The notes under the pieces are model-generated. The model ran no database searches, was not told the origin of the DNA, and saw nothing but the letters and a program-made list of their open reading frames with translations. This document shows positions 5,741 through 12,225 of a DNA stretch of 18,253 bases, piece by piece. Location of the stretch: assembly GCA_002494895.1 (NCBI GenBank), contig DADA01000122.1, positions 1-18,253 on the forward strand. The letters are read 5' to 3'. The position numbers and the translations under genes were made by a program. Positions within the stretch are counted from its first letter, which is position 1. The number at the start of each line of letters is the position of its first letter. This stretch comes from Nitrososphaera sp. UBA210. GTDB taxonomy: Archaea; Thermoproteota; Nitrososphaeria; Nitrososphaerales; Nitrososphaeraceae.

Positions 5741-5988
5741 GGCTTTTGCCCCCTCTGCCCTTTTCTTGGTTTCAAGTATTTTTTTGCCATATTCTCTAGT
5801 TCTTCATCTTTCACATCTTGCCTTTTTGTCACGATAGCCCTTCTAGCGTTGTCCGTCACATCCATTATCCATTCGAGCTTGTCACCCTCCCGGATGCCCA
5901 AGAAAGCGACCATGCCTTCAGGTATCGTCGCTCGAAGGGATCTCGTTTTTGGACTTGCTACTGTCGCCGTACTGATCAGATAACTCAT
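5737..5988 (-). CDS. AbrB-like transcriptional regulator, first gene of the passenger operon
   Basis: 83 aa. The N-terminal 50 residues follow the AbrB/SpoVT pattern: STATVASPKTRSLRATIPEG, then MVAFLGIREGDKLEWIMDV and a third strand RRAIVTK. A basic C-terminal tail (KYLKPRKGQRGQKP) could add DNA contacts. It would act as a dimer on palindromic DNA. It heads a three-gene operon and is divergent from the transposase gene. A TATA box lies at 6011-6020, about 27 nt from the ATG. The palindrome TAGGCTAAGCCTA at 5997-6009 sits between box and start, so autorepression is plausible. It differs clearly from the AbrB-like protein at 4445. Confidence 0.7.
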   Translation of the reverse strand: MSYLISTATVASPKTRSLRATIPEGMVAFLGIREGDKLEWIMDVTDNARRAIVTKRQDVKDEELENMAKKYLKPRKGQRGQKP

Positions 5989-5996
5989 GCCTATGT

Positions 5997-6009
5997 TAGG
6001 CTAAGCCTA
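5997..6009. promoter_or_regulatory. 13-bp palindrome, candidate operator of the passenger operon
   Basis: TAGGCT-A-AGCCTA lies between the TATA box (6011-6020) and the leaderless ATG at 5988 on the minus strand. Binding there would block transcription start. Confidence 0.5.
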
Positions 6010-6010
6010 G

Positions 6011-6020
6011 GTATATATAG
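6011..6020 (-). promoter_or_regulatory. TATA box of the passenger operon
   Basis: The minus strand reads CTATATATAC, centred about 27 nt from the ATG at 5988. Confidence 0.7.
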
Positions 6021-6041
6021 ATTCACACCCATGGGCATAAG

Positions 6042-6050
6042 CTTTTATAG
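6042..6050 (+). promoter_or_regulatory. TATA box of the transposase gene
   Basis: CTTTTATAG is centred about 25 nt before the ATG at 6070, which makes that codon the likely start and rules out the longer open frame upstream. Confidence 0.6.
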
Positions 6051-6064
6051 TATACACGTGTATA
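6051..6064. promoter_or_regulatory. Perfect 14-bp palindrome at the transposase promoter
   Basis: TATACACGTGTATA is its own reverse complement and lies directly between the TATA box and the ATG at 6070. It is followed by a direct repeat of AGGTATATG (6064-6072 and 6076-6084). Confidence 0.5.
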
Positions 6065-6069
6065 GGTAT

Positions 6070-7227
6070 ATGAACAGGTATATGCAAAGTTTAACAAGAC
6101 AGCAGAAAGGTGAGACCATGGCTCAGCTTGATGGTCATGTCAAAAGGATAGACTCGTATCGCTACACCGTTAGATCACAGTCAAAAAGCGGCACATACGA
6201 AGTGTTGTCATCGGAATTAGGCTGGCTATGCTCATGTCCTGATCACGTGTACCGTGGTCAGAAGTGTAAGCACATCCATGCTGTAGAGTTTAGCCTTTCG
6301 ATTAGGGAAGAAGTCGAGAAAGTTATATCAAGGCCACAGGTCATTGTTCCGCTATCAAGCCTGAACTGTCGGTACTGCAATTCGGACAACATAGTACGGG
6401 ATGGAATACGCCACAACAAAAAGTCAGGCAACATTCAGAAGTACAACTGCAAAGACTGCAATCGTTACTTTACAATCAACATGGGTTTTGAAGGGCTGCA
6501 CGCTACTCCGCAACAAATAACGTCAGCCATGCAACTCTATTTTAGTGGCGAATCTCTCAGGAGCGTGCAAAAGTTCTTCAAGATGCAGGGCTTGCGGGTT
6601 TCGCACCAGACTGTCTATAATTGGATAAAGCGATATGTCAAGTTGATGGAAGGCTATCTCGACAAGATCACGCCACAGGTCGGCGGAACGTGGCGTACTG
6701 ATGAACTGTTTTTGAAAGTGAAGGGCGATACCAAATATCTCTACGCCTTGATGGACGACGAGACAAGGTTCTGGATAGCGCAGCAAATATCTGACAAGAA
6801 ATTCACCGAAGATGTTAGACCGCTATTCCAAGAGGGCAAGCAGATAGCAGGCAAAAAGCCTGATATTCTGATAAGCGACGGTGCAATGAATTTCCATGAG
6901 GCATATAAGAAGGAATTTTGGTCTAGAATCCCGCCACGCACAAACCACGTTCGCCACATCCACTTGCAGGGCGACATGAATAACAACAAGATGGAACGGT
7001 TCAACGGCGAGATAAGAGACAGGGAAAAGACCATGCGATCACTCAAGAAGGCAGATTCGCCCATTCTCAAAGGGATGCAGCAGTATCATAACTTCTTTAG
7101 GCAGCATGAGGGATTGAATGGCGATACTCCCGCCAGTCAGGCAGGCATAAAGATCGAGGGCGCAAACAAATGGGTAACGGTCATTCAGAACGCCTCGAAT
7201 ATGAGAAAGACATCCGACGAAATTTGA
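6070..7227 (+). CDS. IS6-like DDE transposase with N-terminal SWIM zinc finger
   Basis: 385 aa with three parts. Residues about 42-75 form a SWIM finger (C54-x-C56 ... C66-x-H68 in LCSCPDHVYRGQKCKHIH). Residues 100-130 form a four-Cys zinc ribbon (CRYC ... CKDC). A helix-turn-helix region near 150-190 (SLRSVQKFF, VSHQTVYNWIKRY) is followed by an RNase-H-like DDE core with D211 (WRTDELFLKVKG), D270 (ISDGAMNF) and E309 (NNKMERFNGE). The C-terminal HEGLNGDTPA and IEGANKWVTVIQNAS blocks match archaeal IS6-like transposases. It should cut and join the element's ends. ATG at 6070 is chosen from TATA spacing, with 6082 and 6118 as downstream alternatives. All key residues are intact, so it may be active. 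The SWIM module is unusual for classical IS6 proteins. Confidence 0.88.
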   Translation: MNRYMQSLTRQQKGETMAQLDGHVKRIDSYRYTVRSQSKSGTYEVLSSELGWLCSCPDHVYRGQKCKHIHAVEFSLSIREEVEKVISRPQVIVPLSSLNCRYCNSDNIVRDGIRHNKKSGNIQKYNCKDCNRYFTINMGFEGLHATPQQITSAMQLYFSGESLRSVQKFFKMQGLRVSHQTVYNWIKRYVKLMEGYLDKITPQVGGTWRTDELFLKVKGDTKYLYALMDDETRFWIAQQISDKKFTEDVRPLFQEGKQIAGKKPDILISDGAMNFHEAYKKEFWSRIPPRTNHVRHIHLQGDMNNNKMERFNGEIRDREKTMRSLKKADSPILKGMQQYHNFFRQHEGLNGDTPASQAGIKIEGANKWVTVIQNASNMRKTSDEI

Positions 7228-7249
7228 CAGCTTTCTCATCCGACGAGTA

Positions 7250-7263
7250 TGTTACAGTTCCCG
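7250..7263. repeat. Right terminal inverted repeat
   Basis: TGTTACAGTTCCCG, the inverted counterpart of 4875-4888 (11 of 14). It lies 22 nt after the transposase stop, the expected place for the right end of an insertion sequence. Confidence 0.5.
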
Positions 7264-7274
7264 CCAGCAATATG

Positions 7275-7305
7275 TTTATATATAAGAATAAAATATTTAT
7301 ATAAG
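7275..7305 (+). promoter_or_regulatory. Tandem TATA boxes of the TFB gene
   Basis: TTTATATATAAG (7275-7286) and TTTATATAAG (7296-7305) are near-identical boxes about 20 bp apart, suggesting two start sites near 7306 and 7326. The putative element ends 12 bp upstream, so it may have cut away or replaced upstream control sites. Confidence 0.65.
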
Positions 7306-7342
7306 GTTGCGAAGGCAGCTAAAAAAGTTTTGGTGAAAAAAA

Positions 7343-8257
7343 TTGGTCAAAGATGTTTCAATGTTTGGTGACCGCTGCCCGCGTTGCGGCAGGGGTTCTA
7401 TGGTAACAGACAATTCCAGCGGCGAAATGTTTTGCGGCAACTGCGGTTTTGTCGTCAGTGAAAGGATTGAAGAGCTTGGGCCCGAATGGAGGGCGTTTTC
7501 CAAGGAAGAGCACGAAGACAGAAGCAGGGCAGGTATCCCGACGTCTCTTGCGATGCACGACATGGGGCTGGCAACAATAATCGGACCTGTCGACAAGGAT
7601 GCATCCGGCAAGCCGCTCTCTGCATCTATGAAAAGTACCATTGAGCGACTGAGGACGTGGGATAGCAGAAGTCAGGTTCACGAGCCGGTGGATCGAAACT
7701 TTCGTCAGGCATTCTCTGAACTGGACAGGCTAAAGGACAAGCTCGCAGTAGGCGATGCTGTAATAGAGAAGGCTGCCTATGTTTACAGAAAAGCGCTGGA
7801 GAAGGGGCTTGTCAGGGGCAGATCGATCTCTGCACTGGTGGCGGCAGCGCTTTACGCTGCGTGCCGTGACACAGAGACTCCTAGGACACTAAAAGACATT
7901 GCCAACGCGAGTAACATCAAGAAGAAAGACGTAGCTAGGTGCTACAGGCTTCTGATACGCGAGCTGGATCTAAAGATGCCGGTGGTCGATCCCGTGAAAT
8001 GTGTCGCCAGAATTGCTAGCAAGGCAGGCCTCTCGGAAAAAACCAAGCGCAAGGCACTTGAAATCCTAAAGAAGGCAGAAGAAGGCAAGATCTCCGCAGG
8101 TAAGGACCCAATGGGTCTTGCTGCGGCAGCGCTTTACGTTGCCTGCGTGATGAACGGAGAGAACAAGACGCAAAAGGACGTTGCCGAAGCTGCAGGTGTC
8201 ACAGAAGTAACTATCAGGAATCGCTACAAGGGCCTAAAGACTCATCTCAGGCTCTGA
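7343..8257 (+). CDS. tfb: Transcription initiation factor IIB (TFB)
   Basis: Bridges TBP-TATA complexes and RNA polymerase. The 304 residues show an N-terminal zinc ribbon (C12-x2-C15, C31-x2-C34, in CPRCG and CGNCG), then the reader/linker region (GPEWRAFSKEE, around residues 47-57). Two cyclin-like repeats follow at about 118-200 and 212-300, each with the ALYAACRD or ALYVACVM helix, and a final HTH (TQKDVAEAAGVTEVTIRNRY) that contacts BRE. Length is normal. The TTG at 7343 has a GGTGA motif 6 nt upstream. The in-frame ATG at 7361, six codons later, is the alternative. Nitrososphaerota usually have several tfb paralogues, so this may be one of a set. The 3' end overlaps the convergent gene by 11 nt. 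Confidence 0.95.
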   Translation: MVKDVSMFGDRCPRCGRGSMVTDNSSGEMFCGNCGFVVSERIEELGPEWRAFSKEEHEDRSRAGIPTSLAMHDMGLATIIGPVDKDASGKPLSASMKSTIERLRTWDSRSQVHEPVDRNFRQAFSELDRLKDKLAVGDAVIEKAAYVYRKALEKGLVRGRSISALVAAALYAACRDTETPRTLKDIANASNIKKKDVARCYRLLIRELDLKMPVVDPVKCVARIASKAGLSEKTKRKALEILKKAEEGKISAGKDPMGLAAAALYVACVMNGENKTQKDVAEAAGVTEVTIRNRYKGLKTHLRL

Positions 8258-8699
8258 GCGATCCGACTAGCCTTTTTCTTTCTTCCATCAGAATTTTTAG
8301 TGTCTCTCCCAATTCGAGACTTTTGGTGTTGGACTGGACGCGAGACTCGATTACTCCAAGGCACGTGGCTATTTCAGAGTCTATCGATAGCAACCGGTCC
8401 AGCTCGCTTTCCCTGATCACGCCATTAGGCGTCAGGACATCGGCGTAGCCGCCATGAACAGCAGCAGGCAGTCTTGACAGGATTTCAGAAATGACGCGGT
8501 CTTTGGCCGCGGGACCTGCTCTAATTGCCCCTACCCTTGCCTTGATGTTGTGGTGCGTCAGCCTTTCAAGGGCGTGCATCTCGACGTAACTCGACCTTCC
8601 CGTCGACATCCCCTTCTGCACAATTGAAGCGATCCTTACAGTCTCGCCCAGGCGATTCTCTACTCGCTTGTGTCGCCTCCTAGAATTGTTCTTGTGCAA
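8247..8699 (-). CDS. Hypothetical basic helical protein
   Basis: About 150 aa, not recognised. The N-terminus is strongly basic (HKNNSRRRHKRVENRLGE). The middle (VRIASIVQKGMSTGRSSYVE, RLTHHNIKARVGAIRAGPAA) may form a nucleic-acid-binding surface. The C-terminal third is helical and charged (SLELGETLKILMEERKRLV). An ATG at 8714 would add five residues, but the only TATA-like box (CTTAAAT in plus reading, 8723-8729) is centred 27 nt from a TTG at 8699, which makes 8699 the better start. The 3' end overlaps the convergent tfb gene by 11 nt. No operon partner is obvious, as aIF1 lies upstream on the same strand across an 82-nt gap. Confidence 0.6.
   Translation of the reverse strand: MHKNNSRRRHKRVENRLGETVRIASIVQKGMSTGRSSYVEMHALERLTHHNIKARVGAIRAGPAAKDRVISEILSRLPAAVHGGYADVLTPNGVIRESELDRLLSIDSEIATCLGVIESRVQSNTKSLELGETLKILMEERKRLVGSLRA
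8273..8284 (+). terminator. T-rich terminator candidate of tfb
   Basis: TTTTTCTTTCTT begins 16 nt after the tfb stop, the kind of U-rich tract at which archaeal RNA polymerase terminates. It lies inside the 3' end of the convergent gene. Confidence 0.4.
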
Positions 8700-8768
8700 T
8701 GGTAGAAATCCCATCCGGCCGGCTTAAATGCCTTCGTATGAAAGCAAACAAACTGCAAGATCGATTCT

Positions 8769-8780
8769 GAAAATAAATGA
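8769..8780 (-). terminator. T-rich terminator candidate of aIF1
   Basis: The minus strand reads TCATTTATTTTC directly after the aIF1 stop. Confidence 0.35.
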
Positions 8781-8781
8781 G

Positions 8782-9090
8782 CTACTGAACTTCGATCGAT
8801 TCGTTGTTAAATCCCATCTTTACTAGATAGCCTTTGACTTCGTCTCTGTGGTCTCCCTGCAGCATGATAAAGCCGTCTTTTGCAGTTCCGCCGCACGCAA
8901 AAGTACTCTTTAGCTCTTTTACTATTCTTTGCATGTCCGAAAGTTTCGGATTGATGCCTTCGATAAGAGTAGTTGTTTTTGAAAATCTTCTTGTTTCGAG
9001 GCGGACTACGATCCGTGCGTCTTCCTTTTCGAGTTCTCCGCAGGCGCAGAGATCATCGGGGAGACCGCATTTTTTACAGATAACCGCCAT
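8782..9090 (-). CDS. Translation initiation factor aIF1 (SUI1 family)
   Basis: The archaeal counterpart of eIF1, which binds the small ribosomal subunit near the P site and enforces correct start-codon selection. The 102 aa start with the archaeal Cys-rich extension (C5-x2-C8 ... C15-x-C17 in ICKKCGLPDDLCACGELE), followed by the SUI1 core: RIVVRLETRRFSKTTTLIEG, a helix LSDMQRIVKELKS, then the conserved CGGTAKDG and LQGDHRDEVKGYLVKMGF. Length is normal. The ATG at 9088-9090 is placed by a TATA box 26-30 nt upstream, implying a leaderless mRNA. It is divergent from the p27 zinc-ribbon gene. Confidence 0.96.
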   Translation of the reverse strand: MAVICKKCGLPDDLCACGELEKEDARIVVRLETRRFSKTTTLIEGINPKLSDMQRIVKELKSTFACGGTAKDGFIMLQGDHRDEVKGYLVKMGFNNESIEVQ

Positions 9091-9115
9091 CGAGTAACAG
9101 ATTTTTCACAATTCC

Positions 9116-9125
9116 TATTATTAAG
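9116..9125 (-). promoter_or_regulatory. TATA box of aIF1
   Basis: The minus strand reads CTTAATAATA, centred about 30 nt before the ATG at 9090. Confidence 0.6.
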
Positions 9126-9186
9126 CCTTCTTGTCTCTCATGCTGAAAACACAAAAAAGAAATTTGACTGTGATGTTTGCAACGTT

Positions 9187-9564
9187 ATGTCTTCCGATGA
9201 CGGTGCTGCGCGACTCAGGGACGCGGCATCCCTGCTCGTAAAAGGAGGGACTCTAACAAGCGAGCCCTGCCCGAAATGCGGAAACGCCCAGGTACGATTC
9301 GCAGGCAAGCTGAGTTGCGTCAGCTGCGGCAATGAGCAAAGCGTGGATTCTAATACCGCACAGCAGGAGACTAAAGTCGCAGAAAAGAGAGACCAGAACT
9401 TGGTTCCCAGCCTGCAATCCTCTACTGTGCTTATCGAAGAAAAGATAGCTTTGCTAGTTTCTGAAATAAGCGCGGAAGGCGACATTTCGCTGCAGAAGCA
9501 AAAGGCGGAGCTCCTTGAAAGCTATCTTCGAATTCTGGAAAAGATAAGGGCTCTTTCTCGCTAA
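9187..9564 (+). CDS. p27/SSSCA1-family zinc-ribbon protein
   Basis: A 125-aa archaeal member of the Sjogren's syndrome/scleroderma autoantigen 1 (p27) family. After a helix (RLRDAASLLVKGGTL) comes the family zinc ribbon C28-x2-C31 ... C44-x2-C47 (PCPKCGNAQVRFAGKLSCVS). A polar linker and a C-terminal helical segment with coiled-coil character (LLESYLRILEKIRALS) complete it. The molecular role of the archaeal proteins is not established. The ATG at 9187 has no clear TATA at 26 nt, only a weak AATTTG-type AT stretch. The upstream ATG at 9140 is out of frame. The gene lies between aIF1 and the Sec61 beta gene, a typical information-processing setting. Confidence 0.85.
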   Translation: MSSDDGAARLRDAASLLVKGGTLTSEPCPKCGNAQVRFAGKLSCVSCGNEQSVDSNTAQQETKVAEKRDQNLVPSLQSSTVLIEEKIALLVSEISAEGDISLQKQKAELLESYLRILEKIRALSR

Positions 9565-9575
9565 GCATCGGAATG

Positions 9576-9585
9576 TATTTAAAAG
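9576..9585 (+). promoter_or_regulatory. TATA box of the Sec61 beta gene
   Basis: TATTTAAAAG is centred about 28 nt before the ATG at 9609, giving a near-leaderless transcript that probably also covers DUF2070. Confidence 0.65.
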
Positions 9586-9608
9586 CATAGAGGTACCCGG
9601 CTTGTGAA

Positions 9609-9779
9609 ATGAGCAGCAAGAAGAAAAATGCCCCGCTCCCGGCGTCAAGCGCTGGACTGCTTAGGTTCTTTGAGGATGAAACAAGGGGCGTCAAGATAAA
9701 GCCCGAAATTGTGCTGTCCATAACCGGCGCAGTTATTGGTGCTTCGATTCTTATCAGAATTCTTTTCCCTGTCGGTTGA
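9609..9779 (+). CDS. Preprotein translocase Sec61 beta / SecG subunit
   Basis: A 56-aa tail-anchored subunit of the SecYE-beta protein-conducting channel. It begins MSSKKKNAPLPASSAGLLRF, the basic then Ala/Ser/Gly-rich lead typical of archaeal Sec61 beta. The conserved FFEDETRGVKIKPEIVL segment comes next, followed by one membrane helix (SITGAVIGASILIRILFPVG) that ends at the C-terminus. Length matches the family (about 50-60 aa). A TATA box sits at the right distance upstream. DUF2070 starts 6 nt after the stop, so the two are one transcript, suggesting that the DUF2070 protein is made alongside the translocon. Confidence 0.92.
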   Translation: MSSKKKNAPLPASSAGLLRFFEDETRGVKIKPEIVLSITGAVIGASILIRILFPVG

Positions 9780-9785
9780 CGGCTC

Positions 9786-11558
9786 ATGTTCGCGCGTGCG
9801 CAGACCGATGACGTATCGAACATTCACAAGCGCTGGTCTTTCACAAGATGGGGTCCATCGTCATTCAAAGTCTCTTTTTCTGGCTCGATAATATTTGGGG
9901 CGGTAATAATTGTCGTCTGCCATCTGTACTACCTGCAGAATGAACCGACGGCCCTGGCTCTCTATCTCCCGCTAGGACTTGCGGTACTGGCTGCGCTCCA
10001 TTTCATCGATTTTCTCGCGCTCAGGGGCACGCCAGTGAACAAACTTTCAAAGGTCGCCCATGTTTCGCTGTTTGCAAACGTACTCTGGTTGCTAACCCTG
10101 CTCTTGGGGATGGCTTCAGACTCTATTTTCTCCAAAAGCAACGGTGTCGACCTTGACTACATTTTCGCCGGGATTTTGCTGGGAGTGGGTCTTCGCGCCG
10201 CGATTTTTACATCTGTCTTTGGAGCCCGATTTGAAAGATCAATACCCGTATCTTTCCTGCAGCCAGTGCTTTTTTTCTTTGCGTTTGTCCCTTTCGCTGA
10301 ATTTGACATAGTTCGGGCAAGCCAGCTTGGGATCGCCTTCGGTGCGGTCATGTATCTGATAGGCATTTTCTGGGTGTTTGTGGCAGACAGAGCAGGCCGA
10401 CCCATGATAAAGAGCACGTTCAAGTTGCTTCAGGCGTTCATTGCGGCGTGGACAGAGAATGATACTGCCAAGATGGAAGAGTTCACGGAAGCAAGAGCCA
10501 AGGAAGAACAAGTCGAGACAAAGATAATCAAATTTGCCTGTACAGATTCCCAGGCAGCCATAATACTGCCAGACGTTCATCCCGGTCCTTTCGGCGCTAT
10601 CGGGGGTAGCAACCTGTCTTATCTCTTGTATGAAAAGTTCGCGAAAAGAGCGCTCGTTGTGCATAGCGTCTCTGACCATTCGCTGAATATTCCTTCAAAG
10701 CGCGAAGTTGACAAGTACCTTGCTGATGTCGGCCGTTCTACCGTACTGCAGAAAGGTAACTCGTGTACTGTCCCCATCCAGGTCAGAGTTTCCAGAGCCA
10801 CTACGACTGGTATTTCTTTTGGCAGCTCGGCGATGATAATGCTCTCACTTTCGCCAACCGGGATGGACGATATCCCGCAATCCGTCCGGACTGAGGTTGA
10901 AGCGCATGGCCACGAGCAGGGATTCTCGGAAGTCTTGGTCATTGACTGTCACAACGCAATGGGCAAGAACTTGAATGATGCGGACAAGAGCGACCTCCTT
11001 TGTTCTGCAAGGCAGTGTCTTGACGAACTAAAAGGAAAGCCCCAGTCGGAGTTCAAGGTAGGCTTTGCGAACCTTGGCGATACAGGCGTGATACTGGCCG
11101 ATGCGGTGGAGCTGGGAAAGGGAGGCCTTGCGGTCCTTGTGATCAGTACGGGCGGCAGGCACTATGCCTTTGGCTGGGCAGATTCCAACAACATGGAAAA
11201 CAGCTTGCGAGATATCCTGGTTTCCAGGATCAACGGAACAGTTTCAATGCTTGAGGTCTGCACATCGGATACGCATTCAACTTCTGGCAAGCGAACGAGC
11301 GAGGGTTACTTTCCGCTTGGAACCGTGACAGCTGCAGAGACCATTGCGAAGGCTTTTGAAGAGATTTCTGCGGTTGCCGCCAAGCGAGCCTACCAGGGCT
11401 GCACGTTCGAGCTGGCTTCCGCCACGTCCAGAATCAAGGTCATGGGCACAAAGCAGTTCGAAGACTATTCAGCTGCGCTGGACAAATCGATGAACGTCAC
11501 CAAGATTTGCCTGGCGGCCACCACGGCGACATTTATTGCCATGCTTGTGATTTCCTAG
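9786..11558 (+). CDS. DUF2070 family archaeal membrane protein
   Basis: 590 aa. The N-terminal third has about six membrane helices (near residues 31-50, 58-76, 92-110, 124-146, 155-171, 181-200). A large soluble domain of about 370 residues follows, with a closing C-terminal helix (after KICLAATTATFIAM). The soluble part is rich in conserved Asp/His motifs: DVHPGPFG at 263-270 with GGSNL, SDHSLN at 296-301, HGH at 374-376, DCHN at 387-390, and SDTHS at 494-498. These resemble a metal-dependent hydrolase site, though no activity is established for the family. The ATG at 9786 lies 6 nt after the Sec61 beta stop. The 3' end overlaps the convergent nuclease-like gene by 26 nt. Confidence 0.9.
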   Translation: MFARAQTDDVSNIHKRWSFTRWGPSSFKVSFSGSIIFGAVIIVVCHLYYLQNEPTALALYLPLGLAVLAALHFIDFLALRGTPVNKLSKVAHVSLFANVLWLLTLLLGMASDSIFSKSNGVDLDYIFAGILLGVGLRAAIFTSVFGARFERSIPVSFLQPVLFFFAFVPFAEFDIVRASQLGIAFGAVMYLIGIFWVFVADRAGRPMIKSTFKLLQAFIAAWTENDTAKMEEFTEARAKEEQVETKIIKFACTDSQAAIILPDVHPGPFGAIGGSNLSYLLYEKFAKRALVVHSVSDHSLNIPSKREVDKYLADVGRSTVLQKGNSCTVPIQVRVSRATTTGISFGSSAMIMLSLSPTGMDDIPQSVRTEVEAHGHEQGFSEVLVIDCHNAMGKNLNDADKSDLLCSARQCLDELKGKPQSEFKVGFANLGDTGVILADAVELGKGGLAVLVISTGGRHYAFGWADSNNMENSLRDILVSRINGTVSMLEVCTSDTHSTSGKRTSEGYFPLGTVTAAETIAKAFEEISAVAAKRAYQGCTFELASATSRIKVMGTKQFEDYSAALDKSMNVTKICLAATTATFIAMLVIS

Positions 11559-12195
11559 ACTTTCTAATAACGCGAATTTCAGATAGGTGACTCTGGAGAT
11601 CCGCCAGAAACGACTTGAACTGGATCACCGGCACTATGGGAACTCCCTCGACAAACCGGACTGATTCGGTGTTTAAAGTTAGGATCACGGGTACTGCATT
11701 CACTATTCGATTGTCCTCCCTGACGAGGCGGAGTGCCCTCATCTCCTGCTTTTTCGCATACGCAGATATCAGTGACCCGTTCGACCGCTTCCAGTGCTTA
11801 CAATCGACCAGTACGGCCATCCCGGAGCTGATGCCCACCACGTCGATCTCGATTCTCGGTCTTTTCAGGCGCATGTTAATAGTCGTCTTGTAGCCAAAAG
11901 ATGTCAGAATTTCAGAGGCAAGCCCTTCAAAGTCTCGCCAGGAAAGCTGTTCCGAAACGAGCCTTGCGTCGCAGCCGGCGGCGTGCAGGGAGAGAATGGC
12001 TGCCCTGAGCCTGTCAGAAGCCGAAAAAACCGGATTTCCCCCCACAAGCCGTCCGATGTCTCTTGCAACCAGAAATTCCAGAACAATCCTGGCAACGGAT
12101 ATGCTGGCGATCCCAGCTGCTGACTGGAACTCTTTGAGAGTAGAGACCTCCGGGTCTACGGCACGAATAGATCTGCAGAGAAGGTTTGGATGCAA
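11533..12195 (-). CDS. Winged-helix plus Mrr-like PD-(D/E)xK endonuclease-fold protein
   Basis: 220 aa. Residues about 15-60 resemble a winged helix (TLKEFQSAAGIASISVARIV). Residues about 85-160 carry the Mrr/RecB-type nuclease core: E90 in WRDFEGLASEILTSFGY, D118 in IEIDVVG, and D131-C-K133 in LVDCKHWKRSNG, the expected order E ... D-x12-D-x-K. All catalytic residues are present, so DNA cleavage, for example in repair or defence, is plausible. No methyltransferase or helicase partner is nearby, so a restriction system is not supported. It is started by TTG at 12195, since no ATG is available and the TATTTAAG box gives a transcription start near 12203. It overlaps DUF2070 by 26 nt at the 3' end. 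Confidence 0.8.
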   Translation of the reverse strand: MHPNLLCRSIRAVDPEVSTLKEFQSAAGIASISVARIVLEFLVARDIGRLVGGNPVFSASDRLRAAILSLHAAGCDARLVSEQLSWRDFEGLASEILTSFGYKTTINMRLKRPRIEIDVVGISSGMAVLVDCKHWKRSNGSLISAYAKKQEMRALRLVREDNRIVNAVPVILTLNTESVRFVEGVPIVPVIQFKSFLADLQSHLSEIRVIRKSRKSQAWQ

Positions 12196-12225
12196 GACTC
12201 TGCCGTACGAATGAATCGTTCCGTG

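Larger units (their letters stand above)
4875..7263. mobile_element. Putative 2.4-kb transposon with passenger operon
   Basis: The left end CCCGACCTGTAACA (4875-4888) and the reverse complement of the right end, CGGGAACTGTAACA (7263-7250), match at 11 of 14 bases. A further CTCGT is shared inside both ends. Outside the ends CCAGCA occurs directly at 4869-4874 and 7264-7269, a possible target duplication. IS6-family elements usually make 8 bp, so this is not a perfect fit. Between the ends lie a plus-strand SWIM-DDE transposase and a divergent three-gene operon. Removing the block would join the winged-helix gene to the TFB promoter cleanly. Exact boundaries are inferred by eye. Confidence 0.5.

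Noticed and set aside
5818..6069. N-terminal extension of the transposase frame back to 5818
   Set aside because: It would be antisense to the AbrB-like gene and pass through both divergent promoters. The TATA box at 6042-6050 places the start at 6070.
9431..9823. Minus-strand 130-aa open frame
   Set aside because: It runs antisense to the p27, Sec61 beta and DUF2070 genes, which are confidently identified.
10239..10679. Minus-strand 146-aa open frame
   Set aside because: Fully antisense inside DUF2070, with no motif.
11533..12195. Restriction-modification system
   Set aside because: A nuclease fold is present, but no methyltransferase, specificity subunit or helicase is adjacent.
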